A DNA stretch of 55,853 bases from an uncultured Bacteroidales bacterium (GTDB taxonomy: Bacteria > Bacteroidota > Bacteroidia > Bacteroidales > WCHB1-69): positions 1-55,853 of the forward strand of contig ONCM01000025.1 in the NCBI GenBank assembly GCA_900316305.1. The letters run 5' to 3'. Positions 47,470 to 54,932 of the stretch are shown piece after piece. How positions within the stretch are numbered: position 1 is the stretch's first letter; the number at the start of each line of letters is the position of its first letter. Position numbers and translations under genes: made by a program. Under the pieces are notes generated by a model. It did not search any database. It had not been told where the DNA came from and saw only the letters and a list, made by a program, of their open reading frames with translations.

Positions 47470-48792
47470 ATGAAAAAATATGTTGTGATATTTTGGGCTT
47501 TATTGCTGACTGCAAGTTTGGTTTATGCCCAAGATAATACCTCAGAAAAAAAATCTTTCACCCTTGAAGAGTGTCTGCAATACGCAGAAAGCAACAATTT
47601 TTCCATTCAATCCTCCAGCATCAACATTTCCACCTCGGAGCTGAGCTATAAGCAGGCTAAAATGAACATTGCGCCTTCCGTTTCGGCATCGGCCACCCAA
47701 GGCTTCAACTTCGGCAACTACGAGAAGTCGGTCGGCTGGAACGGCAACTACGGCATCAGCGCAGGGATGACCCTCTTCAATGGTTTGAGCAATGCCAACA
47801 AGATCAAACAGAACAAGTTGAACGTCGAGCAGTCGCAGCTCTCGCTCGAAAGCAGCAAGAACAACATCCGCGTTGCCGTGATACAGGCTTTTTTAGCCAT
47901 CATGATGAACGAGGAATTGCTTGGCTACCAGCAGCAAGTGCTCACCGCCAGCCGAGAGCAGATGGAGCAAGGCCGGCAGCAGCTGGATGTGGGGCAAATT
48001 TTGGAAAGCGACTACAAGATGCTACAGGCGCAATACACTTCGGATTTATACAACATTGAAAACACAAAAAACAACATTCAGGCTAATTATCTGACACTAA
48101 AGAATTTGCTTTCCATGAATCCCTCCACGGAGATTTCCATTACCCTTCCCGACAGCGCAACATTGTTCAAAAGTTTGGAACTTCCTTCGCTACAGGAACT
48201 TATCGAACGTTCCACCAACTATTTGCCCGAATTGAAGATGAGCGAGAACGACATTGCGAGTGCGGAATATGACGTGAAAATCCAGAAGGCCAACTACTAT
48301 CCCACTCTCACTGCGAACGCGAGCATCAGCACAGGCTACAACGGTTCCAACCTCACTGCGCCCAACACGGCTTGGGGCACGCAGCTGTGGCACGGACTGG
48401 GCGAGAACATCGGACTGAGCCTCAACATCCCGATCTACCAGCGCGGAACCGTCCGCAACAACGTGAAAATGGCGGAATATCGTGTGGAGCAGCTCGAACT
48501 GGAGCAAAAGGAGACGGAATATTCGGTCAACCAAGAGCTGCAACAGAGCTACTTGGATGTGATGAGCTCCCAAAACGACTTCATCGCGGCAGAAGCCAAA
48601 ACCGACGCCTACCTCGCCAACTACAAAACCTACAATCTACGTTTCAAATACGGCTCGGTGACCGCCGTTGACCTCATCCAACAGCAGACCAATTACCTCA
48701 ACCAACTCAACCAATACATGCGCGCCAAATATTCTTATGTGCTGAGACGCAAGATTTTAGATGTCTATATGGGAATTCCCGTAACCTTATAA
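47470..48792 (+). CDS. TolC family outer-membrane efflux protein
   Basis: The 440-aa protein has a signal peptide (VVIFWALLLTASLVYA). Two outer-membrane efflux repeats follow, with helical coiled-coil segments (FTLEECLQYAESNNFSIQSS, LTASREQMEQGRQQLDVGQI, YTSDLYNIENTKNNIQANYL, ELEQKETEYSVNQELQQSYL) and LSLNIPIYQRGTVRNNV. It forms the outer-membrane channel of the tripartite exporter whose other parts follow (48855-52192). The start at 47470 (ATG) is preferred to TTG at 47461. Upstream (47286-47469) I see only A/T-rich simple repeats (GTTATTGGCTATTAGCCTTTG) and no clear -7 box. Confidence 0.95.
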   Translation: MKKYVVIFWALLLTASLVYAQDNTSEKKSFTLEECLQYAESNNFSIQSSSINISTSELSYKQAKMNIAPSVSASATQGFNFGNYEKSVGWNGNYGISAGMTLFNGLSNANKIKQNKLNVEQSQLSLESSKNNIRVAVIQAFLAIMMNEELLGYQQQVLTASREQMEQGRQQLDVGQILESDYKMLQAQYTSDLYNIENTKNNIQANYLTLKNLLSMNPSTEISITLPDSATLFKSLELPSLQELIERSTNYLPELKMSENDIASAEYDVKIQKANYYPTLTANASISTGYNGSNLTAPNTAWGTQLWHGLGENIGLSLNIPIYQRGTVRNNVKMAEYRVEQLELEQKETEYSVNQELQQSYLDVMSSQNDFIAAEAKTDAYLANYKTYNLRFKYGSVTAVDLIQQQTNYLNQLNQYMRAKYSYVLRRKILDVYMGIPVTL

Positions 48793-48793
48793 T

Positions 48794-48826
48794 GGTTATA
48801 GGTTATTGGTTATAGGTTATTGAAGT
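48794..48826. repeat. Simple direct repeat GGTTATAGGTTATTGG
   Basis: Two copies of GGTTATAGGTTATTG in the TolC-MacA gap, of the same style as the strings near 22468 and 47341. Confidence 0.75.
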
Positions 48827-48854
48827 TAATAGATAATAGTTAATTGTTAATATA

Positions 48855-50090
48855 ATGAAGAAATCGAAAAAATTATGGTGGATTTTGGGAATTATCGTGG
48901 TGGTGATCCTCGCGTTGATCCTGACTTCCGTGTTCAAGAAAGGCAAGAAAGGCGAACTGCGGGTGATGACCGAGCGCAGCCGCATCGACAGCATCGAAGT
49001 GACGGTGACCGCCACCGGCGAGCTGCAGCCCGTCTATAAGGTCGATGTCGGCACACAGGTGTCCGGTATCCTGGAGCGCATCTACGTCGATTTCAACTCC
49101 GTGGTGAAGAAGGGGCAGTTGCTGGCCGAGCTCGACCGCTCCAACCTCAACGAACAGCTGAAAACGGCCCAGGCCAGCGTGTCGAACGCGCAAAGCAACC
49201 TGACGTTGGCCCAACAGCAGTACGACCGCATCAAGGTGCTATACGACAACAAAGCGGCCACGCTGGAAGCTTACGAATCGGCGGTCAACTCGCTGAACCT
49301 GGCCAAGAACCAGCTCAAAACCGCCCAATCCGAACTGTCGCGCGCGCAGACGAACCTCTCCTACGCCACCATCTATTCGCCCATCGACGGCGTTGTCATG
49401 AACAAGGCCGTGGAGGAGGGACAAACGGTGGCGGCCTCCTTCAACACGCCCACGCTGTTCACCATCGCCAACGACCTGACCAAGATGCAGGTGGAGGCAA
49501 AGGTGGATGAGGCCGACATCGGCGAAGTGAAGGCCGGACAACCCGTCATCTTCACCGTCGATGCCTTCCCCGACGACGTCTTCACCGGCACCGTCAAGGA
49601 GGTCCGCATCAACCCGACGGTGACCGCCAACGTGGTGACCTACACCGTCATCATCGACGCGCCCAACCCGGAAAGCAAGCTCTTCCCGGGCATGACCGCC
49701 AGCGTGACCATCACCACCAAGAAAGAGAGCGGCGTCTGCATTCCTATGACCGCTTTGTTCGCCTCCATTGATCCGGAAATGATGCAGCAATTAGAGAAAA
49801 AGGGCTATACGTTCAAGTCGCTCTACAAAAACCAAGAGGAACTCGCTCAGGGACTGAAAGATGTGACGAAAAAGACCGTTTGGGTGAAGAGAGGGGAAAA
49901 CGTATACGAACAGGTGAGCGTGACCGTGGGGTTGAACAACGGTGTCAACACCCTGATAACCGACGGTTTGCGCGACGGCGAAGAGGTGGTCGTCAATGTC
50001 AGCGAGGCCATGGAGGGAATGCCGGGCAAAGGTTCGGACGGAGGCGGTTCCCCCTTCAAAATGGGCCCGCCCCAACGCAAAACCCGGTAG
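48855..50090 (+). CDS. Membrane fusion protein, MacA/HlyD-like
   Basis: The 411-aa protein has one N-terminal membrane helix (LWWILGIIVVVILALILTSV). It then has the MacA layout: lipoyl half (VTATGELQPVYKVDVGTQVS, GILERIYVDFNSVVKKGQLL), a coiled-coil hairpin (about 95-160), lipoyl half (ATIYSPIDGVVMNKAVEEGQ, TVAASFNTPTLFTIANDLTK), a barrel domain (MQVEAKVDEADIGEVKAGQP) and a membrane-proximal end. It links the MacB transporter to the TolC channel in the periplasm. A unique 17-bp tandem array follows its stop. The C-terminal tail is Gly/Ser/Pro-rich. Confidence 0.94.
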   Translation: MKKSKKLWWILGIIVVVILALILTSVFKKGKKGELRVMTERSRIDSIEVTVTATGELQPVYKVDVGTQVSGILERIYVDFNSVVKKGQLLAELDRSNLNEQLKTAQASVSNAQSNLTLAQQQYDRIKVLYDNKAATLEAYESAVNSLNLAKNQLKTAQSELSRAQTNLSYATIYSPIDGVVMNKAVEEGQTVAASFNTPTLFTIANDLTKMQVEAKVDEADIGEVKAGQPVIFTVDAFPDDVFTGTVKEVRINPTVTANVVTYTVIIDAPNPESKLFPGMTASVTITTKKESGVCIPMTALFASIDPEMMQQLEKKGYTFKSLYKNQEELAQGLKDVTKKTVWVKRGENVYEQVSVTVGLNNGVNTLITDGLRDGEEVVVNVSEAMEGMPGKGSDGGGSPFKMGPPQRKTR

Positions 50091-50092
50091 GG

Positions 50093-50202
50093 ACGTATCG
50101 CATACGTCCACGTATCGCATACGTCCACGTATCGCATACGTCCACGTATCGCATACGTCCGCATACGTATCGCATACGTCCACATACGTATCGCATACGC
50201 CC
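50093..50202. repeat. Tandem array of ACGTATCGCATACGTCC, six units
   Basis: Four contiguous 17-bp units (50093-50160) are followed by a fifth and sixth, each preceded by a 4-bp insert (GCAT, ACAT). The last unit has one change. Each unit is nearly self-complementary (ACGTAT...ATACGT). It sits between the macA-like stop (50090) and the ATPase start (50225). It begins GTAGGGACG, like a diverged arm of the dispersed 28-bp palindrome. Confidence 0.92.
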
Positions 50203-50224
50203 CACCCAATTCAAAAAACACATT

Positions 50225-50968
50225 ATGGCAAAAGACATATTACGAGTAGAGAAATTAGAGCGCATATTCCGTGTAGGCAGCGAGGATGTGCACGCCTTGC
50301 GCGGCATCTCCTTCTCCGTCACGGAGGGCGAGTTCGTCAGCATCATGGGCACCAGCGGCTCGGGCAAATCGACCCTGCTGAACATCCTGGGCTGTTTAGA
50401 CACGCCTTCCGCCGGTGACTACATCATCGACGGCGTCTCTATCAAAAACTTGAGCAAGAACGAGTTATCGACCCTTCGAAACCGCAAGATCGGCTTTGTG
50501 TTCCAGAACTACAACCTTCTGGCCCGCACCACAGCCGTGGAAAACGTGGAGTTGCCCTTGTTCTACAACAACGAGGTGCCCGCCAAGGAGCGACGCGACC
50601 GTGCCGTGGCCGCGCTGAAATTAGTGGGACTTGAAAGCCGTATGGAGCACATGCCCAACCAGCTCTCCGGCGGTCAGCAGCAGCGCGTCGCCATCGCCCG
50701 CGCATTAGTCAACGACCCCGTCATCCTGCTCGCCGACGAGGCCACCGGCAACCTCGACACCCGCACCTCCTACGAAATCATGAGTCTGTTCCAAGACCTT
50801 CACCATCAGGGCAAAACCATCGCGTTCGTGACCCACGAGCCCGACATCGCCACCTTCACCACCCGCAAAATCAAGCTCCGCGATGGACAAATCATCGAAG
50901 ACGCGCCCATCGACACGCAGTCGGCAGCGGACGCGTTAGCCGCCATCAACCTCCAAAAAGAAGACTAA
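50225..50968 (+). CDS. ABC transporter ATP-binding protein, MacB/LolD type
   Basis: The 247-aa protein is a single ABC ATPase: Walker A GTSGSGKST near residue 42, Q-loop FVFQNYNLLARTTAVENVEL, signature LSGGQQQR, Walker B ILLADEATGNLD and switch His VTHEP. It is of the MacB/LolD/FtsE class that powers mechanotransmission exporters. In E. coli MacB the ATPase and permease are fused; here they are separate adjacent genes (4 bp apart), as in many Bacteroidetes. The frame is open further upstream through the tandem array, but ATG 50225 is the normal family start. Confidence 0.95.
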   Translation: MAKDILRVEKLERIFRVGSEDVHALRGISFSVTEGEFVSIMGTSGSGKSTLLNILGCLDTPSAGDYIIDGVSIKNLSKNELSTLRNRKIGFVFQNYNLLARTTAVENVELPLFYNNEVPAKERRDRAVAALKLVGLESRMEHMPNQLSGGQQQRVAIARALVNDPVILLADEATGNLDTRTSYEIMSLFQDLHHQGKTIAFVTHEPDIATFTTRKIKLRDGQIIEDAPIDTQSAADALAAINLQKED

Positions 50969-50971
50969 GCC

Positions 50972-52192
50972 ATGAACATCGGAAATCTTATCAAAATAGC
51001 CATCAACTCGCTGTTCCGCAACAAGATGCGCACCGCCCTCACCATGCTTGGCATCGTGATCGGCATCGCGTCGGTCATCGCCATGGTCAGCATCGGACAA
51101 GCCTCCACCCAAAGCGTCAAATCGGAGCTCTCCACCATGGGCTCCAACATGATCATGATTATGCCCGCCCGTCAACAGCGGGGCGGTGTGGATATGGGCA
51201 TGTCAGCTTCCAAATCGTTGGACAACAAAGACCTGGAATCCCTGGTACAGAACACCCGCTATGTGGCTGCCGTGTCGCCGATGGTGAGTTCCAGCAAGCA
51301 GCTGATCTACGGCAACAACAACCACAGCTGTTCCATCAGCGGGGTGTCGGCCTCCTACCTCGACATCCGCAAATACGAGATGCAGGAGGGCGTGATGTTC
51401 ACCGAAGAGGATGTGAAACGCTACAACAAGGTGTGCGTCATCGGCAAGACGGTGGTGGAGAAGCTTTTCACCAACGGGGAGAACCCGATTGGCAAGTCCA
51501 TCCGGGTCGGTTCCATCCCGATGACCGTCATCGGGGTGCTGGCCTCCAAGGGACAGAACGGCATGGGTAACGACCAGGACGACATCGTGTTGGCGCCTTA
51601 TACCACCATCCAGAAACGGTTTCTGGGCATCACCTACTTCAACATGATGTTTGCTTCGGCCACCTCGGAGGAGGAATCGGAGTTGGCGGCCACCGAAATC
51701 ACCTACATCCTGCGCAGCAACCACGGCATCAAGAGCGGCGACGCCGACGACTTTGAAATCCGCACGCAGGAGGAGCTGGTCTCCACCATCAGCTCCGTCA
51801 CCGGCCTGATGACCACGCTGCTGGCCGCCATCGCCTCCATTTCGTTGATTGTGGGCGGCATCGGCATCATGAACATCATGTACGTCACCGTGACCGAGCG
51901 CACCAAGGAGATCGGCTTGCGCATGGCCATCGGGGCGCACAACCGCGACATCAAGCTCCAGTTCCTGTGCGAAAGCGTGATCTTGAGCCTGATAGGCGGC
52001 ATCATCGGCATCATTTTGGGACTGATTATCGCCTATGCCGCCTCCAAGCTGATGAACATGCCGTTTGTGGTGAGCGAAATGGCCATTTTCGCCTCGTTCG
52101 TCGTCTGCGCCCTCACCGGCATCTTCTTCGGCTGGTACCCCGCCAAAAAGGCCGCCAACATGGACCCGATCTCCGCGCTAAGGTACGAGTGA
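50972..52192 (+). CDS. ABC transporter permease, MacB type
   Basis: The 406-aa protein has the MacB topology. TM1 is at about 20-42 (TALTMLGIVIGIASVIAMVS), and a large periplasmic MacB-PCD domain is at about 50-270 (SELSTMGSNMIMIMPARQQR, VCVIGKTVVEKLFTNGENPI, GKSIRVGSIPMTVIGVL). Three C-terminal TMs form the FtsX domain (about 285-395: LLAAIASISLIVGGIGIMNI, MYVTVTERTKEIGLRMAIGA, ILSLIGGIIGIILGLIIAYA, IFFGWYPAKKAANMDPISAL). It works with the upstream ATPase, MacA-like and TolC-like proteins to export a peptide, lipid or drug. The substrate cannot be told. Confidence 0.95.
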   Translation: MNIGNLIKIAINSLFRNKMRTALTMLGIVIGIASVIAMVSIGQASTQSVKSELSTMGSNMIMIMPARQQRGGVDMGMSASKSLDNKDLESLVQNTRYVAAVSPMVSSSKQLIYGNNNHSCSISGVSASYLDIRKYEMQEGVMFTEEDVKRYNKVCVIGKTVVEKLFTNGENPIGKSIRVGSIPMTVIGVLASKGQNGMGNDQDDIVLAPYTTIQKRFLGITYFNMMFASATSEEESELAATEITYILRSNHGIKSGDADDFEIRTQEELVSTISSVTGLMTTLLAAIASISLIVGGIGIMNIMYVTVTERTKEIGLRMAIGAHNRDIKLQFLCESVILSLIGGIIGIILGLIIAYAASKLMNMPFVVSEMAIFASFVVCALTGIFFGWYPAKKAANMDPISALRYE

Positions 52193-52319
52193 TGCTTCAC
52201 AACACGTGCAAGAACTCGAAGAGATTATCAAAGCTATCGCTGTGAAATAACGGGTTCTTTTTGATTTTCCTCGACAGATATCTGTTTCGTGGAAGAAGGT
52301 TATTATTATGATTTTTTTG

Positions 52320-52361
52320 TACTTTTGCATTTCAGTTTTTCCGTTACGGAAATTACGTAAT
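52320..52361 (+). promoter_or_regulatory. Promoter and palindromes in front of the third P-loop ATPase gene
   Basis: The -7 box TACTTTTG is at 52320-52327. Two palindromes follow: TTTCCGTTACGGAAA (52338-52352) and ATTACGTAAT (52352-52361), between the box and the ATG at 52391. The rest of the gap from 52193 shows no gene I can support. Confidence 0.6.
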
Positions 52362-52390
52362 GAATATTGAACATTTATAGTCTGAATATT

Positions 52391-53518
52391 ATGAAGAAAA
52401 AGGTTGTAAATCCCTTTATATGCCAAGGTTACGAGAGCCCAGAGTACTTCTGTGACCGTATTGAAGAGACCAAAATTATGACTTCAACGCTCTATAATGG
52501 ACGCAATATCACGCTGATTTCTCCCAGAAGATTAGGAAAAACTGGGCTGATTTGGAACACTTTTTACCATATCAAATCCGAAAACAAGGACGCGATTTGC
52601 ATCTACATTGACATCTTCCCTACCAAAAGCCAAAGCGAATTTGTGCGTATACTTGGTACGGCGGTGCTCAACGAAACGCTCTCCAAAAGTAAAATGTTGG
52701 GCAAAAAGCTATTGGAGATGCTCGGCTCTTTGAGACCGGTTCTGGGTATGGATGCCCTCACCGGGATGCCGAATGTGACATTAAATGTGGATCCAACGCA
52801 ATCGGAAATGACCATTCGGAGCATTTTCACCTATCTCAACAAGATTCAGCGCGAAGTTTTCATCGCCATCGACGAGTTCCAGCAAATCAATGAATATCCC
52901 GAATCCGGTACCGAGGCGATGCTCCGATCCTACATTCAGTTCTCGCATAACATCCATTTCATCTTCTCGGGGAGTCGGAAGCATCTTATGTCCGAGATGT
53001 TCGCTTCACCCAAACGGCCATTCTATCAAAGCACTGATATGATGAATCTTACGCCTCTTGTCGAAGAGACTTACTATCAATTTGCCAACCGGTTTTTCGA
53101 GGCGAGAAAGGGTGTGCTGGATCGTGAAGTGTTTCATGAACTTTACGACATCTACGATGGCTATACCTGGTATATCCAATCTGTTTTGAACAGACTCTAC
53201 GAAAAGTTCAAGTCCGTGTCGTCTTCCGCGCAACTTCGAGAAACGATATTGAATGTTGTGGAGAGCAAATCGCCCCAGTATGAGAGCATTGTGTCATTCC
53301 TTACCGAAAACCAATTCTCATTGCTCCGAGCTGTGGCCAAAGAAGGGTTGGTAGAACAGCCCATGGGCAAAGAGTTCATCAAGAAGCATGGTTTGCCGGG
53401 TGCCAGCAGTGTAAAAACCGCCTTGGAGGTTTTGAACGACAAAGAGTTGCTTTATCAAACGCCCAACGGCTACATTGTTTATGACCGGTTCATGAACCAG
53501 TGGTTGCAGCGAATCTGA
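52391..53518 (+). CDS. AAA_16-like P-loop ATPase with C-terminal winged helix
   Basis: The 375-aa protein has NPFICQGYESPEYFCDRIEE at the N-terminus, an R-rich Walker A-like loop ISPRRLGKTGLIWNT near residue 40, a Walker B-like REVFIAIDEFQQINEYPES, sensor HFIFSGSRKHLMSEMFASPK and FYQSTDMMNLTPL. A winged-helix-like C-terminus follows (SLLRAVAKEGLVEQPMGKEF, then SSVKTALEVLNDKELLYQ). Such ATPases are frequent, usually solitary, genes in Bacteroidetes with no proven function. It has its own palindromic promoter region (52320-52361). The start at 52391 (MKKK) is chosen, but the ATG at 52367 is possible. Confidence 0.85.
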   Translation: MKKKVVNPFICQGYESPEYFCDRIEETKIMTSTLYNGRNITLISPRRLGKTGLIWNTFYHIKSENKDAICIYIDIFPTKSQSEFVRILGTAVLNETLSKSKMLGKKLLEMLGSLRPVLGMDALTGMPNVTLNVDPTQSEMTIRSIFTYLNKIQREVFIAIDEFQQINEYPESGTEAMLRSYIQFSHNIHFIFSGSRKHLMSEMFASPKRPFYQSTDMMNLTPLVEETYYQFANRFFEARKGVLDREVFHELYDIYDGYTWYIQSVLNRLYEKFKSVSSSAQLRETILNVVESKSPQYESIVSFLTENQFSLLRAVAKEGLVEQPMGKEFIKKHGLPGASSVKTALEVLNDKELLYQTPNGYIVYDRFMNQWLQRI

Positions 53519-53926
53519 AAACAATGACTATATCACGTCTAAGGGATTTCAATGGCTTGCTTAATGTTATGAAAACGGTCAGATTTTTGCTTTGCGCGAT
53601 GTGGCGGGAGTTTTGCCGTAAGTGAAATCTCCGCGGGCGCAAGGTATGTGCCGGGGGCGAGGGTGGCGATACAGAAATTGCACCCTCACGAACAAAATCT
53701 TCCAAAATTCCAGGCGACCAATCCTAGGCACCGCCAAGTGCTGCAATTTGCAAAAAATGGAAATTGCCATTTTCTTTTCGGAAACAGCCACTTTTCAATC
53801 GGAAAATGTCACTTTTATCGTTTTGATACTTAGCGAGTTAATTTGATTTTGTTCTTGTTTTTCTCGAAATGATTTTGTATGTTTGCCGATAAAAATTCAT
53901 AAAACTCAAAATAAAAGGGATCTATT
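53519..53926. other. Intergenic region of 408 bp before the RhuM-PLD gene
   Basis: I see no convincing gene. It includes a GC-rich stretch (53595-53680) and then A/T-rich DNA with the -7 box TATGTTTG at 53878-53885 for the downstream gene. Short imperfect repeats TCGGAAA...CCACTTTT and TCGGAAA...TCACTTTT occur at about 53778-53820. The change in base composition fits an insertion boundary but does not prove one. Confidence 0.4.
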
Positions 53927-54817
53927 ATGAAGCAAAATGAACTAATGGCAGAAAACGGTCCATTCACCACGAACACTGGCGAAATCATCCTCTACCAACC
54001 GGACAGCAGCATTAGGTTGGAGGTGCGGATGGAAGAAGAGACGGTGTGGTTGAATCGCAAACAAATGTCAATCTTGTTCAACAGAGACAAAAAGACTATC
54101 GGCAAACACGTGAACAATGCTTTAAAGGAAGAATTGGCAGGTTTTCCAGTTGTCGCAAAATTTGCGACAACTGCCGATGATGGAAAGAATTACCAGACAG
54201 AGTATTATAATCTTGATATGATACTGTCGGTCGGGTATCGCGTGAAATCCAAGCGAGGCATTGAGTTCCGACGTTGGGCGACTTCCGTACTGAAAAAATA
54301 TCTCCTTCGTGGATATGCCATCAATCAACGTATCCAGTATGTGGAACAACGCATAAATACGCAACTACAAGAACATACAGAACGAATCCACAACCTTGAG
54401 AACAAGGTTGATTTCTTCGTGCAAAGCGCCCTGCCGCCAAAAGAGGGCATTTTCTTCGACGGCCAAATCTTCGACGCATACGCCTTCGTCTCCGACCTGA
54501 TTCGTTCCGCAAAAAGACGCATCATCCTCATTGACAACTATATCGACGATTCGGTGCTCCTGATGTTGGCGAAACGAGGTGATGGCATAACGGCGGAGAT
54601 TGTCACGCGACGTATTACAGAAACGCTATCTTTGGACCTTGAGCGGCACAACCGTCAGTATCCGCCCATAACTGTAAGGGAATGCGACCGTTACCACGAC
54701 CGCTTCCTCATCATCGACGACACGGTGTATCACATAGGTGCATCGCTCAAAGACCTGGGGAAGAGACTCTTTGCATTTAACAGGATGGGAATAGGGGCGG
54801 AGGAGATACTGATTTAG
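53927..54817 (+). CDS. RhuM family protein fused to a phospholipase D-like domain
   Basis: The 296-aa protein starts like the RhuM family (GEIILYQPDSSIRLEVRMEE, ETVWLNRKQMSILFNRDKKT, IGKHVNNALKEEL, YNLDMILSVGYRVKSKRGIE, FRRWATSVLKKYLLRGYAIN; about residues 15-135). A coiled coil follows at about 140-168. The C-terminal part is PLD-like (IFDAYAFVSDLIRSAKRRII, LIDNYIDDSVLLMLAKR) with a single motif YHDRFLIIDD (H-x-R instead of H-x-K). One HxK/R motif implies a dimeric active site if active. RhuM genes are often in defence or mobile regions, so a toxin or nuclease role is inferred. The last 8 residues (GIGAEEIL) are typical of such domains. An ATG at 53945 (MAENGPF) is an alternative start. Confidence 0.82.
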   Translation: MKQNELMAENGPFTTNTGEIILYQPDSSIRLEVRMEEETVWLNRKQMSILFNRDKKTIGKHVNNALKEELAGFPVVAKFATTADDGKNYQTEYYNLDMILSVGYRVKSKRGIEFRRWATSVLKKYLLRGYAINQRIQYVEQRINTQLQEHTERIHNLENKVDFFVQSALPPKEGIFFDGQIFDAYAFVSDLIRSAKRRIILIDNYIDDSVLLMLAKRGDGITAEIVTRRITETLSLDLERHNRQYPPITVRECDRYHDRFLIIDDTVYHIGASLKDLGKRLFAFNRMGIGAEEILI

Positions 54818-54896
54818 GCCGACAGAGGGTGACAAATCGGCATAGTGGCGTTTTGAACATCTTCGAGACGAAAATGGCTCCATACCTAAAAAATTG

Positions 54897-54904
54897 TATC
54901 TTTG
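54897..54904 (+). promoter_or_regulatory. -7 box of ileS (TATCTTTG)
   Basis: TATCTTTG 29 bp before the ileS ATG. Confidence 0.6.
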
Positions 54905-54932
54905 CAAGTTTTTTGGAAAAATCTATACTTCG

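Noticed and set aside
50093-50202. CRISPR array
   Set aside because: The units are contiguous 17-bp repeats without spacers of 25-40 bp, and no cas genes are present.
52205-52249. Remnant of a RidA-like gene (ATCGCTGTGAAATAA as at 167-181)
   Set aside because: Only 15 bp match the RidA end, and the preceding codons do not resemble RidA; chance is a sufficient explanation.
53622-53846. Short plus-strand ORF of 74 codons before the RhuM-PLD gene
   Set aside because: The composition is mixed, there is no start signal or homology that I can see, and overlapping frames of similar length exist on both strands.
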